Counted from the stretch's first letter, positions 21,583 to 32,892 are shown. The stretch: DNA of 64,000 bases from Isoetes taiwanensis (GCA_021234155.1 JAJEKV010000252.1:184001-248000), one strand, 5' to 3'. Notes: a model not told the origin generated them from the letters alone. Translations and numbers: made by a program.

Positions 21583-22612
21583 TGTGACGTTCCAGGGAAA
21601 TATACGCTATAAATACGTATATTTCCGGGTCCGTCACTATACATGTCTACTTCGTAGCCTTGTATACCTTAGGAAGTGGCATGGGTGCATATCTAAGTTA
21701 TGTATATAACTTAGATAACCTTAGGATAAGACCCATGTTCCACATGGCCTTATCCTATTGGGTAACCGCCACATGGCCATATCCCATTGGAGCCACGTGT
21801 CATCCCATGTGGGCCCTAACCTATATTAACCTAAACCCTAACCCTAGGCCTCTTTTCCTGACCCTAACACCCTGGGAACCTTCTTCGCACTCGAAACCCC
21901 GTTTCGAGCGTCGTTTGTTGTGGCATAGCTTAGTGCAGCAGCCCCAGAGTGTGTACGCGATCGTGGAGTGAGCGCGGCTTCGATCACTTCAAGGACCATG
22001 GAGACGCCAGGAATGGGAGGGAGCGCTTCGGGAGCAGGTATTTGGAGTAGTGTTCATAGTAATTCATCTGGAAGTTAGCACTTCGTATCCAGAGTAGAGC
22101 CATCCTAGAACCCTCATTCAACATCTTGAACCCTAATCAAGGAACCCTAACTGTAAGTTAGATATGTATGATTAGGTTAGATGTTACTTTGATGATTATC
22201 ATGATATGATGTTGTATGATGATGGTTGATCATGTTTGCTCCTCTTGTATTGGGAAGGGGGGTAGAGACCTAGTAGCCTTACTTAGTAATGCTCCTAGTT
22301 AGTCCCTTTTAGTTCCTATTATATATGCGGCCTGTGCATAGGAACCCACCGGGCTAACGTGACTGAACACTACACAACGGGGCTAGAGGAGATACGGAGG
22401 GAGGGTCCCTGTTGAGCGTGGCTACTGGGGACCCCACAGCGGGCTAGGCTTATGGCCGGTCACTTCGTGTGGGCGGGGCATGGGTCCGACACCTCCTGGG
22501 GCAACGGTGTTGCCCTGCCTCTCAAGAGTTGCAGGTGTTGGTCTGGCTCTTGTTTTGGGGGGTAAGTCGGGGACGAATCGTGTGCCGCCACGATTCTCTA
22601 GCCCTTGGAACC
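21583..22612 (+). mobile_element. LTR fragment related to the LTR of the histone-encoding element
   Basis: Starts TGTGACGTTCCAG, like the TGTGAGGTTCCAG start of the LTR at 42812 (minus). The stretch 22160-22290 (TTAGATGTTACTTTGATGAT, CTTGTATTGGGAAGGGGGG, GTAGAGACC) matches the reverse complement of 33720-33830. It has CTAAACCCTAACCCTAGG near 21830. It is cut at about 22612 by a piece of the methyltransferase-like family. No internal region or second LTR is present. Confidence 0.65.
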
Positions 22613-22891
22613 TCTATTGGTATTGGTATTGGATTTTGATATTGGTGACTGTTCTCCAAAAGATTTATGGTTGGCATTCAAGCTTTCCCTTCCAGACTTG
22701 TTACCAACCTGTTGATTTCCATTTGGGAAATCAATCCACCAAGGGCAGTTGGCATATTCATAGTTAGATAAACCCCCTTTTCTATCTAGATTGTACTTAG
22801 AAAACATTTTTGGGGCTTGTTTTTTATTCCAAGAAGTCATCTCCCTTGGTAGAGAAACTGCGTAGCCTTTGCTGACAATGTGCTTGTAATC
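22613..22891 (-). pseudogene. Exon fragment of the ParB/methyltransferase-like family
   Basis: Nearly the same sequence as 55657-55965. The minus strand encodes MFSKYNLDRKGGLSNYEYAN and CPWWIDFPNGNQQVGNKSGR. It lacks an in-frame 27-base stretch (KYPKEEEEE-type residues) found in the 55.8 kb copy. It is an isolated piece with no neighbouring exons. Confidence 0.7.
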
Positions 22892-22921
22892 TATCTATCT
22901 ATCTATCTATCTATCTATTAT
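22892..22921. repeat. (CTAT)n microsatellite
   Basis: Seven uninterrupted CTAT units. Confidence 0.95.
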
Positions 22922-24564
22922 TATAAAACCGTGGCGTCGGTCTGTGCGCCCGATCGACGGTCGAGATCGCCCCAATGTCCCTGCCCCCCGTCCGACGGCC
23001 AAGATTAGTCCGTCTGTCTCTTTACTTTGGTCGACGGCTTCGATTGTGCCATGTGGATGTCTCCCCCAAACGAAAGGGTGCGACGTCGAATAATGTAATC
23101 AAACATGCGACGTCGAAAAATGGCTGCGTTATTTTTGCCTGGATGGAACGGATGGGTGTTCCCATGATTTTTTAGGGTTTGTTTAACGCTTCTATTTCTG
23201 GCTGTATTGTGTTACAGCTTCCGTTTCCTCCAGTGCAAGGCTATGATGCAGGCAGCCATGGCAACCGAGCTCGCTTCTCCATCCATGCTAGATCATTATC
23301 TTTATTACTTTTTCTCAGCTTGTAGCGCTAACGAGATGGATTAAAATTGGTCTGAGATATTGATGCGGAGGATACCATAATGCACAGAGGTTTTCAGAGG
23401 AGTTTTACAAAGGGATTTCTGTCGCAGTCATGACCCATATATTCCGCATGAGCGGCCTATGCCAAACCTTCTTCTGAGCGACTTCTGCCAAAGCTTCTTC
23501 TGCAGATATATGGCAGACGTGAAACTCTGGGTCATTCAGGTCGTGGTGTGAAATATGACCCCATCACCAGGTGAATTTTGCTTTTCTGTTGTTTCCAGTC
23601 AGTCTTCCAAGCTCCACATTCGTTTGCATCGTAACCACTTTGTTTACAAATTTTTTTCTTCATTCTAGAAGGGTTTCAGAAAGGCTTTTCCAGTGAAACA
23701 TTTAGGGAGAATGGAAGACTGACCATATTTACAACTCATCAGCAAGATATTGCCTTCCACTCCATCTGGATAAGCTGAGAAGAATGTATTGCAGCTCAAT
23801 CTAAGTTTGGTTTGTTTCTGTAGTAAGTTGGCATAGCAAGGGAAATACACCTGCAGAGGTTTAGCAATGCACCACTCTACATGATCTTGACCAAAGAAGT
23901 TGTAATTTTATAGAAATGATGAGCATGCAACCTGCATATGGTGCTTTGTAATGCTTCATGTTTATTTGCCTTTTCTAAACTGATTTAAGCTCTGATTAAA
24001 TGCATATACACTCTAGAATAGACACAGACCATATAATTTCTTCAAACTATGTGAGAAATGAGATAAAACAGTTTATTATCTGAATATCAAGCTTTAGGTT
24101 TGTTACTTTTGTTCAGCAAAGTGCAGTCAAAAGAATTTATCAAGGCATTTGCCTTTGTTGGTTAAGTTTTGGTTATGCAGGTTTCGTTTGGGAAGACAGC
24201 AGTCAAGCTATTGAGGTTAGACTCATTATATGCCATTATAGTTCATTACTTTTGGAGTTATCACACCTTAACTTAGGCTGCAAATTAGGAAAATCTATTA
24301 TATGGAATGTCCTGCTGTACATGAATCGAGACAAAATAGAATGTCCGAGACAAAGTAATCCAAAGATGCCTTAAAAGAATTGAGTTTCTATATATGCTGC
24401 TTTATCGTCAACGGAGGAGGTATTTGGGCAAACAGCGGTCCATGCAGAAATATGCAGTGCCATGAGCAGGTTCATTATGTGCATTTAAAGTTTGTTTTAT
24501 CTTTAAGTTTGCATAAAGCAGTGCTTCCGTTTGACATGCTTTATCCTACATAGTGACGTAGTTA
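22922..24564. other. No gene recognised
   Basis: Some stretches read like exon and intron edges (for example the TTTATGCAG at 24172-24180 before a coding-like TTCGTTTGGGAAGAC), and an LRR remnant follows, so a decayed receptor-like gene may extend here. Nothing definite is supported. Confidence 0.4.
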
Positions 24565-24715
24565 CAATAAATTGAGCAGTCCATTGCCTGAGGCCGTCTC
24601 AAATATGAGAGCACTTGAGGAATTCAAATGGAGTTACAACAAATTGAGCAGTCCATTGCCTGAGGTCGTCTCAAGTATGAGAGCACTTGAGGAATTCAAT
24701 GTGGCGCATCGCGGA
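24565..24715 (+). pseudogene. Leucine-rich repeat remnant (two 24-residue units)
   Basis: A 72-bp tandem duplication encodes two plant-type LRR units: SYNKLSSPLPEAVSNMRALE and SYNKLSSPLPEVVSSMRALE, each followed by EF and then K or N. The unit length equals one LRR, as in receptor-like kinases. Nothing else of such a gene is recognisable nearby. Confidence 0.6.
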
Positions 24716-25962
24716 TGTCTGCAATTACAACTGAATGTCATAATATTTTTATATTTTTGCTTTCATTATATTGTCTGTATGTCTATGTCACAAGCTGCTA
24801 ACAGCTAACCGTTAGTTAGTAATTGTGCAGCTAACAGTTGCTAACAGTTAATTTTTCTGCAGTTCAGGAGCTCGATCACCTTTATAGCTCTTTCAGAAAC
24901 TTCATGACAATGCTTCTGAATCAATGTTTGCCCTTTAGCAAAATTTGTCCAAGAATGCAGACTTGAGGATAATGTTTTAGTGCAAAAGTTATGATGCAAT
25001 AACTGTTCGGACTTTTGAAGAATATTCTGTGTGCCATAACTGTTTAGTGATGCAAGCCTATGCTTCATGCACAGCAAAGCTCTCAGCACAACTGCAAAAT
25101 GGCATCTTGAAACTTATTCTGGAATCCTCCAAGACTTTAAGGGTTCAAAAGCAGAGTTGATGGCATCTTATACAGGCCCACATTCTGGAATCCTAATTTA
25201 GGGGCTCAAAAGCACAAAGTTGATGGCAGACTATCCTGCCTCATTTATTGCTCTTAATCGAGCAGTTTGATGCTTCCTTTTGCCTTTCTTTGTGTCTTGC
25301 CCTGCTTTTCTTCCTGCTCCTGAGCATGTAACAAAGGATCAATTTGTCTCAGTTTTGGTTGCTACTACAAAGATTTCAGCCTTATGCAAGAGATTACAGC
25401 AAAACAATTTGTATAATGCTACAGAATTATCTATGACATATATCTTATATTCTCTTCATTGCACCAAAAAGGACGTTGACTGCATGAAATAAGAACACAG
25501 GTACAATAAATACCATATCCAACAAACCTATTGAACAATAACAATCTAGTATAATATCTATTTCTAGGATAACGAAGGCAAATTATACCAATATATTTGA
25601 GCAAAAACGAAATGGATTCCACATATATTCCGACTGTCTGTACAACGTGACAACTACATGAATAAAGACCGACAAAAAATTACAATCCAAGACGTTAATC
25701 CAATACAATATGTCAACGAATCAAAGAATCTATCAAACAAAATACAAAGCCTAACATCCACTGCATTTTAACTAAGTTACAAGACAAACATAATCAAATA
25801 TTCATTAACACCAGCAACCTCCCATCGATCACAATTTTAGTTCCGATGTATTGCATTTTGAACATAGGAAGTTGCTCAAACAACCATTAATGTTTTTCAT
25901 GCTTGAACTGCCTTGGTATAATCACACAGAAAGCCCACGTTGGTGGGCAATTTTCTAGTATC
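24716..25962. other. No gene recognised
   Basis: AT-rich spacer. GCTAACAGCTAACCGTTAGT (near 24796) is a small palindromic cluster. No coding sequence is supported. Confidence 0.5.
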
Positions 25963-27893
25963 TGAATTAAAAATCAAAGTTATAAATTTTAGACAAAAAA
26001 GCATGTAAAAATATTGAATAGCAATACCTGAAACAAACTCGCATAGCACATTTCTCCAAGTCATAGACCTCGGTGAAGGGCAAGGTTGAACTCATATGCT
26101 TCTCAATAGTACTAAACATTTCCTTTCGATAATCTAGCTTGAAATTCCGGAACCAACCTTCTATGTCTTCCCCTCTTGGCACATCCAAGTTCAAGTCGAA
26201 GTCTATTTTTGTGCTCTCATAGAAGCCCAAGCTTCTCTTTAGCACATGCTCAAGCCAAGTTTCCTTTTTCACCCATTCCCTGAACTGCTTATCATTATTA
26301 GGAATCATGTATGTACTCGTCAAGGCAGCTCCTGATATCAGCCAATGCATCCATCGGTCTCTAACATTGTTTGGGACTTTGGCCCTCACCATTTCCAATA
26401 GTTTTCAACTGTTATTTTCATGTGTCTGGATTGTGTTTCCATAGTTGTCACAGCAGTTAACCAACTTAGCCCCAAGACTGGATTTACAATAGCCAAATAC
26501 TTTCATAATTTCTGTTGCCATCTTTCATACACTTTCCTTTTACAAATGTTTTCAATATCTTCAGAGCTTTCCTTGAGAGATGGATAACTCTTAACTTCCA
26601 ATTCAATATCTCTGTTCATGTTTTGCTATATGAATTATTCATAGTCAGTAGGAATCCAAGTGTGTAGTAAATTAAAAACTTGAAAGACTCCAAAGAAAGG
26701 AAATACCTGGTATAATATCTTAGCTTCAGTTGCACTGCCATTCGAGGTAGAAATACTCTCCTTGGACCTCAAGGACTTTAAAAATTCAGCACCTAGGCTG
26801 TTCAAAGATATTTCTCACGGATTCGAATGTCCAACTCGATGCACTTATTTGAACAATGTGTCTTTCAGTAGTAGTCTGAACTACACCCACTTCATTCAAC
26901 CTATAGAACTACAAAATTAGTATGGAAAAAAACACTACATGAATTAGCCAAAGTATATTGAACAAAAAACTTACTCATTTATTCGATTCAAGGCATCTAG
27001 AAGAGGTGTTTCTTGAGAGTTATCTATGTCAATGAAAGTTGCATGAACAGAAACATGCATGTTTGCGTTCCACTGATAGTGACACTTAATCTCTTGCATC
27101 CAAGCAGCTGCTCTATGATTGCCATCCCAACACAGAAACATTTTACCTGATAGATCTTTCCAATCTTCAGATTGTAGAATGCTTTCCTCAAAGGCATCAT
27201 TTACTTGTTTCCAGATTGGATCCCAACTTGCTAAAATCCCATCATCCACTGGTATGCTTTCTTGACGTAGAGTTAGTATTGATAGAATGAAAGACCCTTT
27301 TTCCATAATGTATCCATCCTTTCTAAAAGTTTCTTTCATGTTGGACGTATTTTATTTGATTGAACAGTTCTAACTGCCGCATGCTTCAATATCCTACACA
27401 AAGGTATAAGAGGTGGTAGAGTAGCCCTGCTAATTCTTACCTGTTGCAATAAATTAGACACAATTTCAGCAGTAAATGCAGCATCAACCACATCTAGGGT
27501 CTGATCATCAAGTGCATCTACTTGCTTTTTCTTGTCCTTGTTTTTTTTAGAAATCTGTGAAATTGGTAAAGGAGTCTGTGTTTCCGCAGACGCCTCTAAT
27601 GCACTAGGATCAACATCAGATTTGTCAGTCATGCTCGTCTCTTGTATCTCTTCTACATTTCTCTCGATACTGACTTCCATCTCAGACATCTTTTCTGACA
27701 ACTCACAAGGTAATTTTTTTATTCTCTTTCTTCTTTTTGGTGGTGTCCAAACTGCTTGCTTATAATTTGGATCAGTACGGGTTGACACCATACCAAAATG
27801 TTGACATCCACAAATATAGCAGCATCTGCAGTGACTATTGAGAAGAGAAAACAATATCAGTTAAATAAGCACAAAATTAAAAAATAACAAAGA
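25963..27893 (-). pseudogene. Partial multi-exon gene with ParB-like motif (first part of the ParB/methyltransferase-like family)
   Basis: Reading 27893 to 25963: an intron end (TTCTCAATAG), an exon with a Cys cluster (CRCCYICGCQH) and a lysine-rich region (27400-27836), then 26971-27339 with MFLCWDGNHRAAAWMQEIK, whose DGNHR (residues 72-76 of that frame) fits the ParB/sulfiredoxin-like fold motif, ending at a GTAAGT donor. A later exon (26035-26395) encodes WLISGAALTSTYMIPNNDKQ and ends CFR at a GTATTG donor. The following intron and its acceptor are shared with 55966-56020. The exon after that breaks off after three bases, so the 3' part is missing. A frame break before the ParB exon suggests decay or an unresolved intron. 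The ParB assignment is by motif only. Confidence 0.5.
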
Positions 27894-29853
27894 TGTGTTA
27901 TTTAATGAGCAGGTATTGTATAAACACAAATTCAGAAAGGGGAATGAAATTCAAACTGATAAGCCTGAAGAATTCCCAAGTTTGAATTTGAAGAAGAAGA
28001 TTATGATGATTCAGAGAAACCAGATGAGAAGAATGAGAATGAGCTGGAGAAATCTGCTTGTGAGGATACCCACGAATCAAGACAAACTAGTGCTGAACTT
28101 CTAAATGATTATCCTGGAAAAAAGAAAAAGAAAACACAGGCAGAAAAACTTATAGAAGAGGCTGGACTTGGTAATCAAGCTTATGGAAGAAATGAAATGG
28201 GAAGAAGTAGAAGAGTTGAGGCTAAGACCATTGAGCATGAATATATTATGGCTATTTTGGAAGATGAAGTAATACCTCAAAGCTATGCAGAAGTCCAAGA
28301 AAGCATTGACAAGGATAAATGGACAGCAGCCATGAATGAAGAACTCAACTCGTTTGAAGAAACTAAGACATATGAACTTGTGAAGTCAGATGGCAAGCAG
28401 AATATTATTGGAAGCAAATGGCTATTCAAAATTAAACTAAACCCAGATGGTACAAAAAAATAGAAAGCTAGATTAGTAGCTCAAGGGTATACACAAAAAA
28501 AAGGGGAGAGATTATGATGAGACATATTCACCTATAGTCAAATTGACAAGCATCAGGATATTATTGGCCATGGCTAATGCTATGCAATTAGAAATACATC
28601 ATATGGATGTTAAAACAGCATTTTTAAATGCAACTCTAGAAGAGGAAGCATTCTTAAAGCAACCTCCAGGGTATGAACAAGGCAAGAATATGATTTGGAA
28701 GCTAAACAAAGCTGTGTATGGGTTGAAACAGTCTCCAAGGGAATGGTATCTTTGCATGAATCAATTTCTGCAAGAACGAGGATTTAACAAGCTGCACAAT
28801 GATGGTAATCTTTATAGATTTGAGCAGAATAAGGAGTATTGCATTATAGCCCTCTATGTAGATGACTGCATTATGGTGGCAACCTCATTGAATGTTCTAA
28901 AAAAATGCAAGGACATCCTAAAGTCTAGGTTTCAAATGACAGATTTGGGAGAGCTAAGAAAATTCTAAAGAATCGAGGTGGTCAGAAACAAAGAACAAAA
29001 ATGGCTCAAATTACATCAAAGTAAGCATATAGAGAATATGCTTAAGAGGTTTAACTTGGTTGAAGCTAAAACTGCAAAAATTCCCATGACTCCAGGACAT
29101 AGATTGACTGACATTCAACAATCTACAGATGAAGATATTATAAAAATGGAAAATATACCTTACAGGGCTTTGGTTGGATGTCTCCTCTATTTAGCTAATT
29201 GCACTCGACCAGATATTTCTTATGCTGTAAACATCCTGAGCAGAAGGAATCATGATGCCACTAGGGAACATTGGGAGACAGCCAAACGTGTACTCAAATA
29301 TCTAAAGGGTGCTCATATCCAAGGAATATGTTATGATTCAACAGATCTTACTATGTCTTGCTATAGTGATGCAGATTGGGGAGGTGACCTATCTTCTAGA
29401 AGATCCACCTCAGGTTATGCTATTTTTCTTGGTGGTGGTGGTGTGATTACATGGAGATGCAAGAAACAAGCAACAGTAGCAATGAGCTCTGCAGAAGCTG
29501 AATATGCTGCATCATCACTTGTTGCTAAAGAAATAGTTTGGCTTAGAAGATTGTTACTTGAGCTAAATTGTGAACAAGTAAGCCCTACAATAATATGGAC
29601 AGATAGCCAAAGTTGTATAGCCATAGTGAAGAATCCTGTGCAGCATGACAGGACCAAGCACATAGAGCTAAGTATCCATTTTATAAGGGAATTAGCTGAA
29701 AGAAAATTAATTCAAATGATGTATATGGATACTAACAAACAAATTGCAGATATTTTTACAAAGGCTCTTCCTGCAAACAAATTCTGGGAATTAAAAGCCA
29801 AGTTAAAGATAGCAGAAGTACCAGATTTGCAGACTTATGAGCTGAAGGAGGAG
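27890..29853 (+). pseudogene. Copia RT and RNase H half (5' part of element missing)
   Basis: Starts inside the integrase-RT linker (DVLFNEQVLYKHKF) and runs through the RT (WTAAMNEELNSFEETKTYEL, GSKWLFKIKLNPDG, HHMDVKTAFLNATLEEEAFL, catalytic YVDDCIMVAT) and RNase H (SDADWGGDLSSRRSTSGYA, MSSAEAEYAA) to LKEE and a stop at the purine tract. There is a stop after GTKK (28464), a frameshift in an A run near 28490, and a stop at 28966. Gag, protease and integrase are absent here; a gag-integrase half of the same kind lies at 57721-59700 on the other strand. Confidence 0.85.
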
Positions 29854-30320
29854 TGATGGAAATTCATCTAATAATTCTGCAAGCTCTAGCCTATGAGTCA
29901 TATGAGCATTCATGAGAAGCAGTGGCAGTGAATGCAAGTAAAAAGCACTTAAATTGAAAAGGGGCGCTGCTTGCGTTTGAGGCGCTCAGAATCAAATTTT
30001 AAAGCAGTATTTCGCACTCAGCGCCCATATACTTAACGCCGTATAAAATAGCGCGGAAAAATATACGCGTGGAAACCTAGTTAGGTTTCAATGGTTCATG
30101 TGTTTTTTAATACGCCTGTGGGATATTTTGGGATTTTTGAAATCATAGAAGAGGCCTGGATTGGAAAGCTTATCCCTCCCCTGAACCGCCGGATCTACAT
30201 ATATATATAATTGCTTATGACTGAAGATGATCATCCACAAGCAGGAGTGACGATTTGAGCTGTTTTACTTTATGCTAGTATTTAATGTGTCTGATATGGG
30301 CATAAGGGATTAGTGACCAT
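29854..30320 (+). repeat. Probable 3' LTR of the copia half
   Basis: Begins TGATGGAAATTC directly after the purine tract AAGGAGGAG. It contains GTATAAAATAG near 30042 as a possible TATA box. The right end is approximate because no partner LTR exists in the window. Confidence 0.5.
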
Positions 30321-30332
30321 ATTTTGGCTCTC

Positions 30333-30551
30333 TTATTGCTTCTCAGACAAGTTGTAAATGATTAATCTTGCTAGACATTTAAATTGCTCAAATACTATCA
30401 ATTCAGTCATGATCTCTTGGTAGTAAGGAGTAGCATTGATGGTGGCATTCACATCGATCTCCTTCTGAAAAACAGCGAAGACCGAGTCGATGTCAGCTTC
30501 AGCCACGTGAGCAGTGGCGCTATACCATCGCCTAAATGCAGATGTTGCCAT
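30333..30551 (-). CDS. Short ORF of unknown function beside the histone-like gene
   Basis: 72 residues starting MATSAFRRWYSATAHVAEAD. No family is recognised and it shows no histone fold. Its upstream region matches that of the histone-like gene in layout: a 12-bp-arm hairpin (30840-30898), a telobox-like AGGGTTTT, CTATAAATAG, and a leader with AAGGCGA...GCGCTTC wording similar to the leader of the histone-like gene. This shared promoter is the main reason to list it. It may be the start of a protein cut off by the copia LTR at about 30330. Confidence 0.4.
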   Translation of the reverse strand: MATSAFRRWYSATAHVAEADIDSVFAVFQKEIDVNATINATPYYQEIMTELIVFEQFKCLARLIIYNLSEKQ

Positions 30552-30839
30552 GATACTAGGGCTGCTGGGGTTATCAAACAGATGAAGAAGCGCCTCTAGG
30601 AGCTGAAAAATCGCCTTGGAGTGAGGAGCAAAGGAGTAGGGTGCAAATGAGGGTTATGGACCTATTTATAGACAAAACCCTAATTTGGGGAAATTTTAGG
30701 ATTTGGGGATATCTATCATTCTGAGGTGCTGCTATGCAAATCATAGGCAAACTAAGTTAAAGAGTGCATCCTAAGGATCCTATTGCAACAAATTTCATCT
30801 AATTTGGAGGCAATTGGGATAAGTTAGCTCTAATTTTGA

Positions 30840-30898
30840 CACACAGTGCGCGAGAGGCACTTTCAAAATTTTCGGAATGGCTCTTGGCGCACTGTGTG
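30840..30898. promoter_or_regulatory. Hairpin repeat, copy 1
   Basis: CACACAGTGCGC and GCGCACTGTGTG are perfect 12-bp inverted arms flanking a conserved AGGCACTTTCAAAATTTTCGG core. Two more copies lie upstream of the histone-like gene. Confidence 0.7.
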
Positions 30899-31049
30899 AG
30901 GGGTGGGGTCAAAGACACTGACTTTTGGTCCAAATTGGGTAATTCCAAATGCAGATATCATTACTACAACCTAATTACTTACAATTTTACACTTTAACAT
31001 GATCAAAACTTATTTTTGTATTTACAAAAAGTTAGGTTATTACAATATG

Positions 31050-32186
31050 TCAGCAATCTTCCTTTTTAGTAAACCTAGCTAATTTCATGTCCCTAGGCAT
31101 ACAAATTACTCTCTTTGCATGGAGGGCGCATGCTAGAGAGTCTTCAAAATATTGGACTAGTCTTTGCTCTGCTGCCTCCTGCAATGCGAGTAACATGTCG
31201 TCTGTTACTCTTTTGGTGCTGGCGAATTGTTGCAGGATCTCGCGGGTCAATCTCGCGAAGGCAGCTCGTGGTATCAACAGCCCGTAGCTCCTCTGAAAAT
31301 GACAAATCTTCCGAGAAGCTCGCGCAAAATAGGAGTCCGCCTTTCTCTTCATTGGGGTGTGGGTCTCTCCGGGGGCAGCTTCAGTGTGTTCTTCTTGGAC
31401 GGCCTTCCTTCCTCCACGTATGTTACCTTGTGTTCTTCGTAATATTTGGAGTATTCCTCGTACATTTTCATGTACTCGTTGTACTCCTTCAGTTTCTTCC
31501 TGTACTCTTGCTCGTGCTTGAGTACATAAGACTCTCGTGCTGGCCTGCCCTGTTGTCGGCTTCGGCCATTTGGGGTATGGTGGCGCTGCTGCTGCCAATT
31601 CCTCCTCCTCGGCATCCACATTCGAAGGTCCCGAGCCTTCTGTTGGGCGGGGAACCCTTGTCTCATCCTCGTCTGACTCAGTGTCTGAGGATGATGATGG
31701 CGGCCTGTTGGGCTCCCGCTCTGTTATGGTGACCCCCTTAGCCGGTGTTGACTTCGTCTTGCGCCGGGGTTTCTTAGGCACCTCTGGATCCTTCCCTTTG
31801 TCCTCTTTCCGCTTCTGGCGCTTCTCCCTCAGCCTTTTCCTCTCCAGCTTCTCTTCGATTCTCTTTCTCTTTGCTGCCTTCTTCCTCTTCCCCATCTTCT
31901 TTATCTTACGCACCAGCTCCTCCGATAACGCTTCATCCTCGTCCTCCTCGTTGTCGCCTCCATCACCCTGATTCTCGGGATTTTCCTGCTCTTCAGTATT
32001 TTGGGCATGTCCGTCCTCCTCCTGGTGCTTCTGATCCTCCTCTTGGGCGTCAGGGTTTGTGTCCGGATCTTGTTCTTGTCTGGCTCGCTCCTGAGCCTCT
32101 CTGGCCTTCTGTTGAGCAGTGAGGACTTGGGTGCTGACATAATCATCGGGTACTACCATTCGAGCAGTTTGTTTGGTGCGGGCCAT
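31050..32186 (-). CDS. Histone H3/CENH3-like protein with about 280 extra residues between tail tip and fold
   Basis: Intronless, 378 residues. Start: AACATGG at 32186, the first ATG after a TATA box; the N-terminus is MARTKQTAR, the invariant H3 tail tip, then MVV instead of KST. Residues 39-90 are Asp/Glu-rich, 91-150 Lys/Arg-rich, 150-285 Ser/Pro/Gln-rich. Residues 290-378 are an H3 fold: CHFQRSYGLLIPRAAF, LTREI, LLALQEAAE, YFEDSLACALHAKRV, MPRDMKLAR. HFQ and LLIP resemble plant CENH3, whereas loop 1 has canonical-H3 length. H3 proteins are normally near 136 residues and CENH3 somewhat longer. It sits where gag would lie, after an LTR and Met-tRNA PBS, yet has its own promoter. It could replace H3 in nucleosomes or interfere with centromeric chromatin; both are inference. 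A second open frame overlaps its middle. Confidence 0.85.
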   Translation of the reverse strand: MARTKQTARMVVPDDYVSTQVLTAQQKAREAQERARQEQDPDTNPDAQEEDQKHQEEDGHAQNTEEQENPENQGDGGDNEEDEDEALSEELVRKIKKMGKRKKAAKRKRIEEKLERKRLREKRQKRKEDKGKDPEVPKKPRRKTKSTPAKGVTITEREPNRPPSSSSDTESDEDETRVPRPTEGSGPSNVDAEEEELAAAAPPYPKWPKPTTGQASTRVLCTQARARVQEETEGVQRVHENVRGILQILRRTQGNIRGGRKAVQEEHTEAAPGETHTPMKRKADSYFARASRKICHFQRSYGLLIPRAAFARLTREILQQFASTKRVTDDMLLALQEAAEQRLVQYFEDSLACALHAKRVICMPRDMKLARFTKKEDC

Positions 32187-32290
32187 GTTTTGAAATAGGA
32201 TGATCGCCTTCCGAGCACCTAAAAGTCGCCTTGTTGGGCGGAGAGCAGCTAACTGGAGAAGGAAAGTGAAAATGAGGAATCCTAATGGTC

Positions 32291-32299
32291 TATTTATAG
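32291..32299 (-). promoter_or_regulatory. TATA box and telobox of the histone-like gene
   Basis: The minus strand reads CAAACCCTAGAATCCC, then CCTATAAATAGACC. The TATA element lies about 105 bases before the MARTK start with no ATG between. AAACCCTA teloboxes are common in promoters of plant histone and translation genes. Confidence 0.65.
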
Positions 32300-32410
32300 G
32301 TCTGGGGATTCTAGGGTTTGGACCTGCAATTTCACGTCGTACCATTCTGCAAGGCATTAATGTTTGTAGGATCAATACATTAGGTTTGTTTACGCAAAAA
32401 GTATTCACCA

Positions 32411-32473
32411 CTCACACAGTGCGCAAGAAGCACTTCCAAAATTTTCAGAATTGCCCAGGGCGCACTCTGTGAG
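32411..32473. promoter_or_regulatory. Hairpin repeat, copy 2
   Basis: CTCACACAGTGCGC and GCGCACTCTGTGAG arms around the same CACTTCCAAAATTTTCAG core, about 110 bp upstream of the histone TATA box. Confidence 0.7.
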
Positions 32474-32623
32474 GGGTCACCCCTTTTTGACTCAAACTTT
32501 CTTTTTATAAACAGTTTCTTAGTGTTACAACATACAATTCTAGCTCAATTTCAAGGATTAAGCTGCCCTATGCTATCAGATTGCTCTAATTATGCATCTA
32601 TCTAGGTCAACATGGGTCCACCA

Positions 32624-32685
32624 CTCACACAATGCGCGAGAAGCACTTTCAAAATTTTCGGAAATGCCCAGGCGCACTCTGTGAG
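32624..32685. promoter_or_regulatory. Hairpin repeat, copy 3
   Basis: CTCACACAATGCGC and GCGCACTCTGTGAG arms, core CACTTTCAAAATTTTCGG. It lies in the leader between the PBS and copy 2. Confidence 0.7.
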
Positions 32686-32892
32686 GGGTCACTCCCTAAT
32701 GGCCATAATTTTTCAAGGTTCTGCTAAAATTCTTACTAACCTAGCATTACTCTACTTAACTGCTCTAAGGATTGGAATTTTTTTTTTCCAATTTTCGAGG
32801 TTCATGCTTGGGTTGTTATTCCCAAGACTGGAAGTCTACTGTTAGTTCTAACAGGGAATGATCAGTGCCCGATCTTGGTCTACCAAGATCAT

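Noticed and set aside
31115-31732. Long plus-strand frame opposite the histone-like gene
   Set aside because: A shadow of the minus-strand coding sequence; Leu/Cys-rich without domain features or promoter.
32187-32411. N-terminal extension of the histone-like frame upstream of MARTK
   Set aside because: The frame is open but the TATA box lies inside it, there is no better start, and MARTKQTAR is the natural H3 terminus with a good ATG context.
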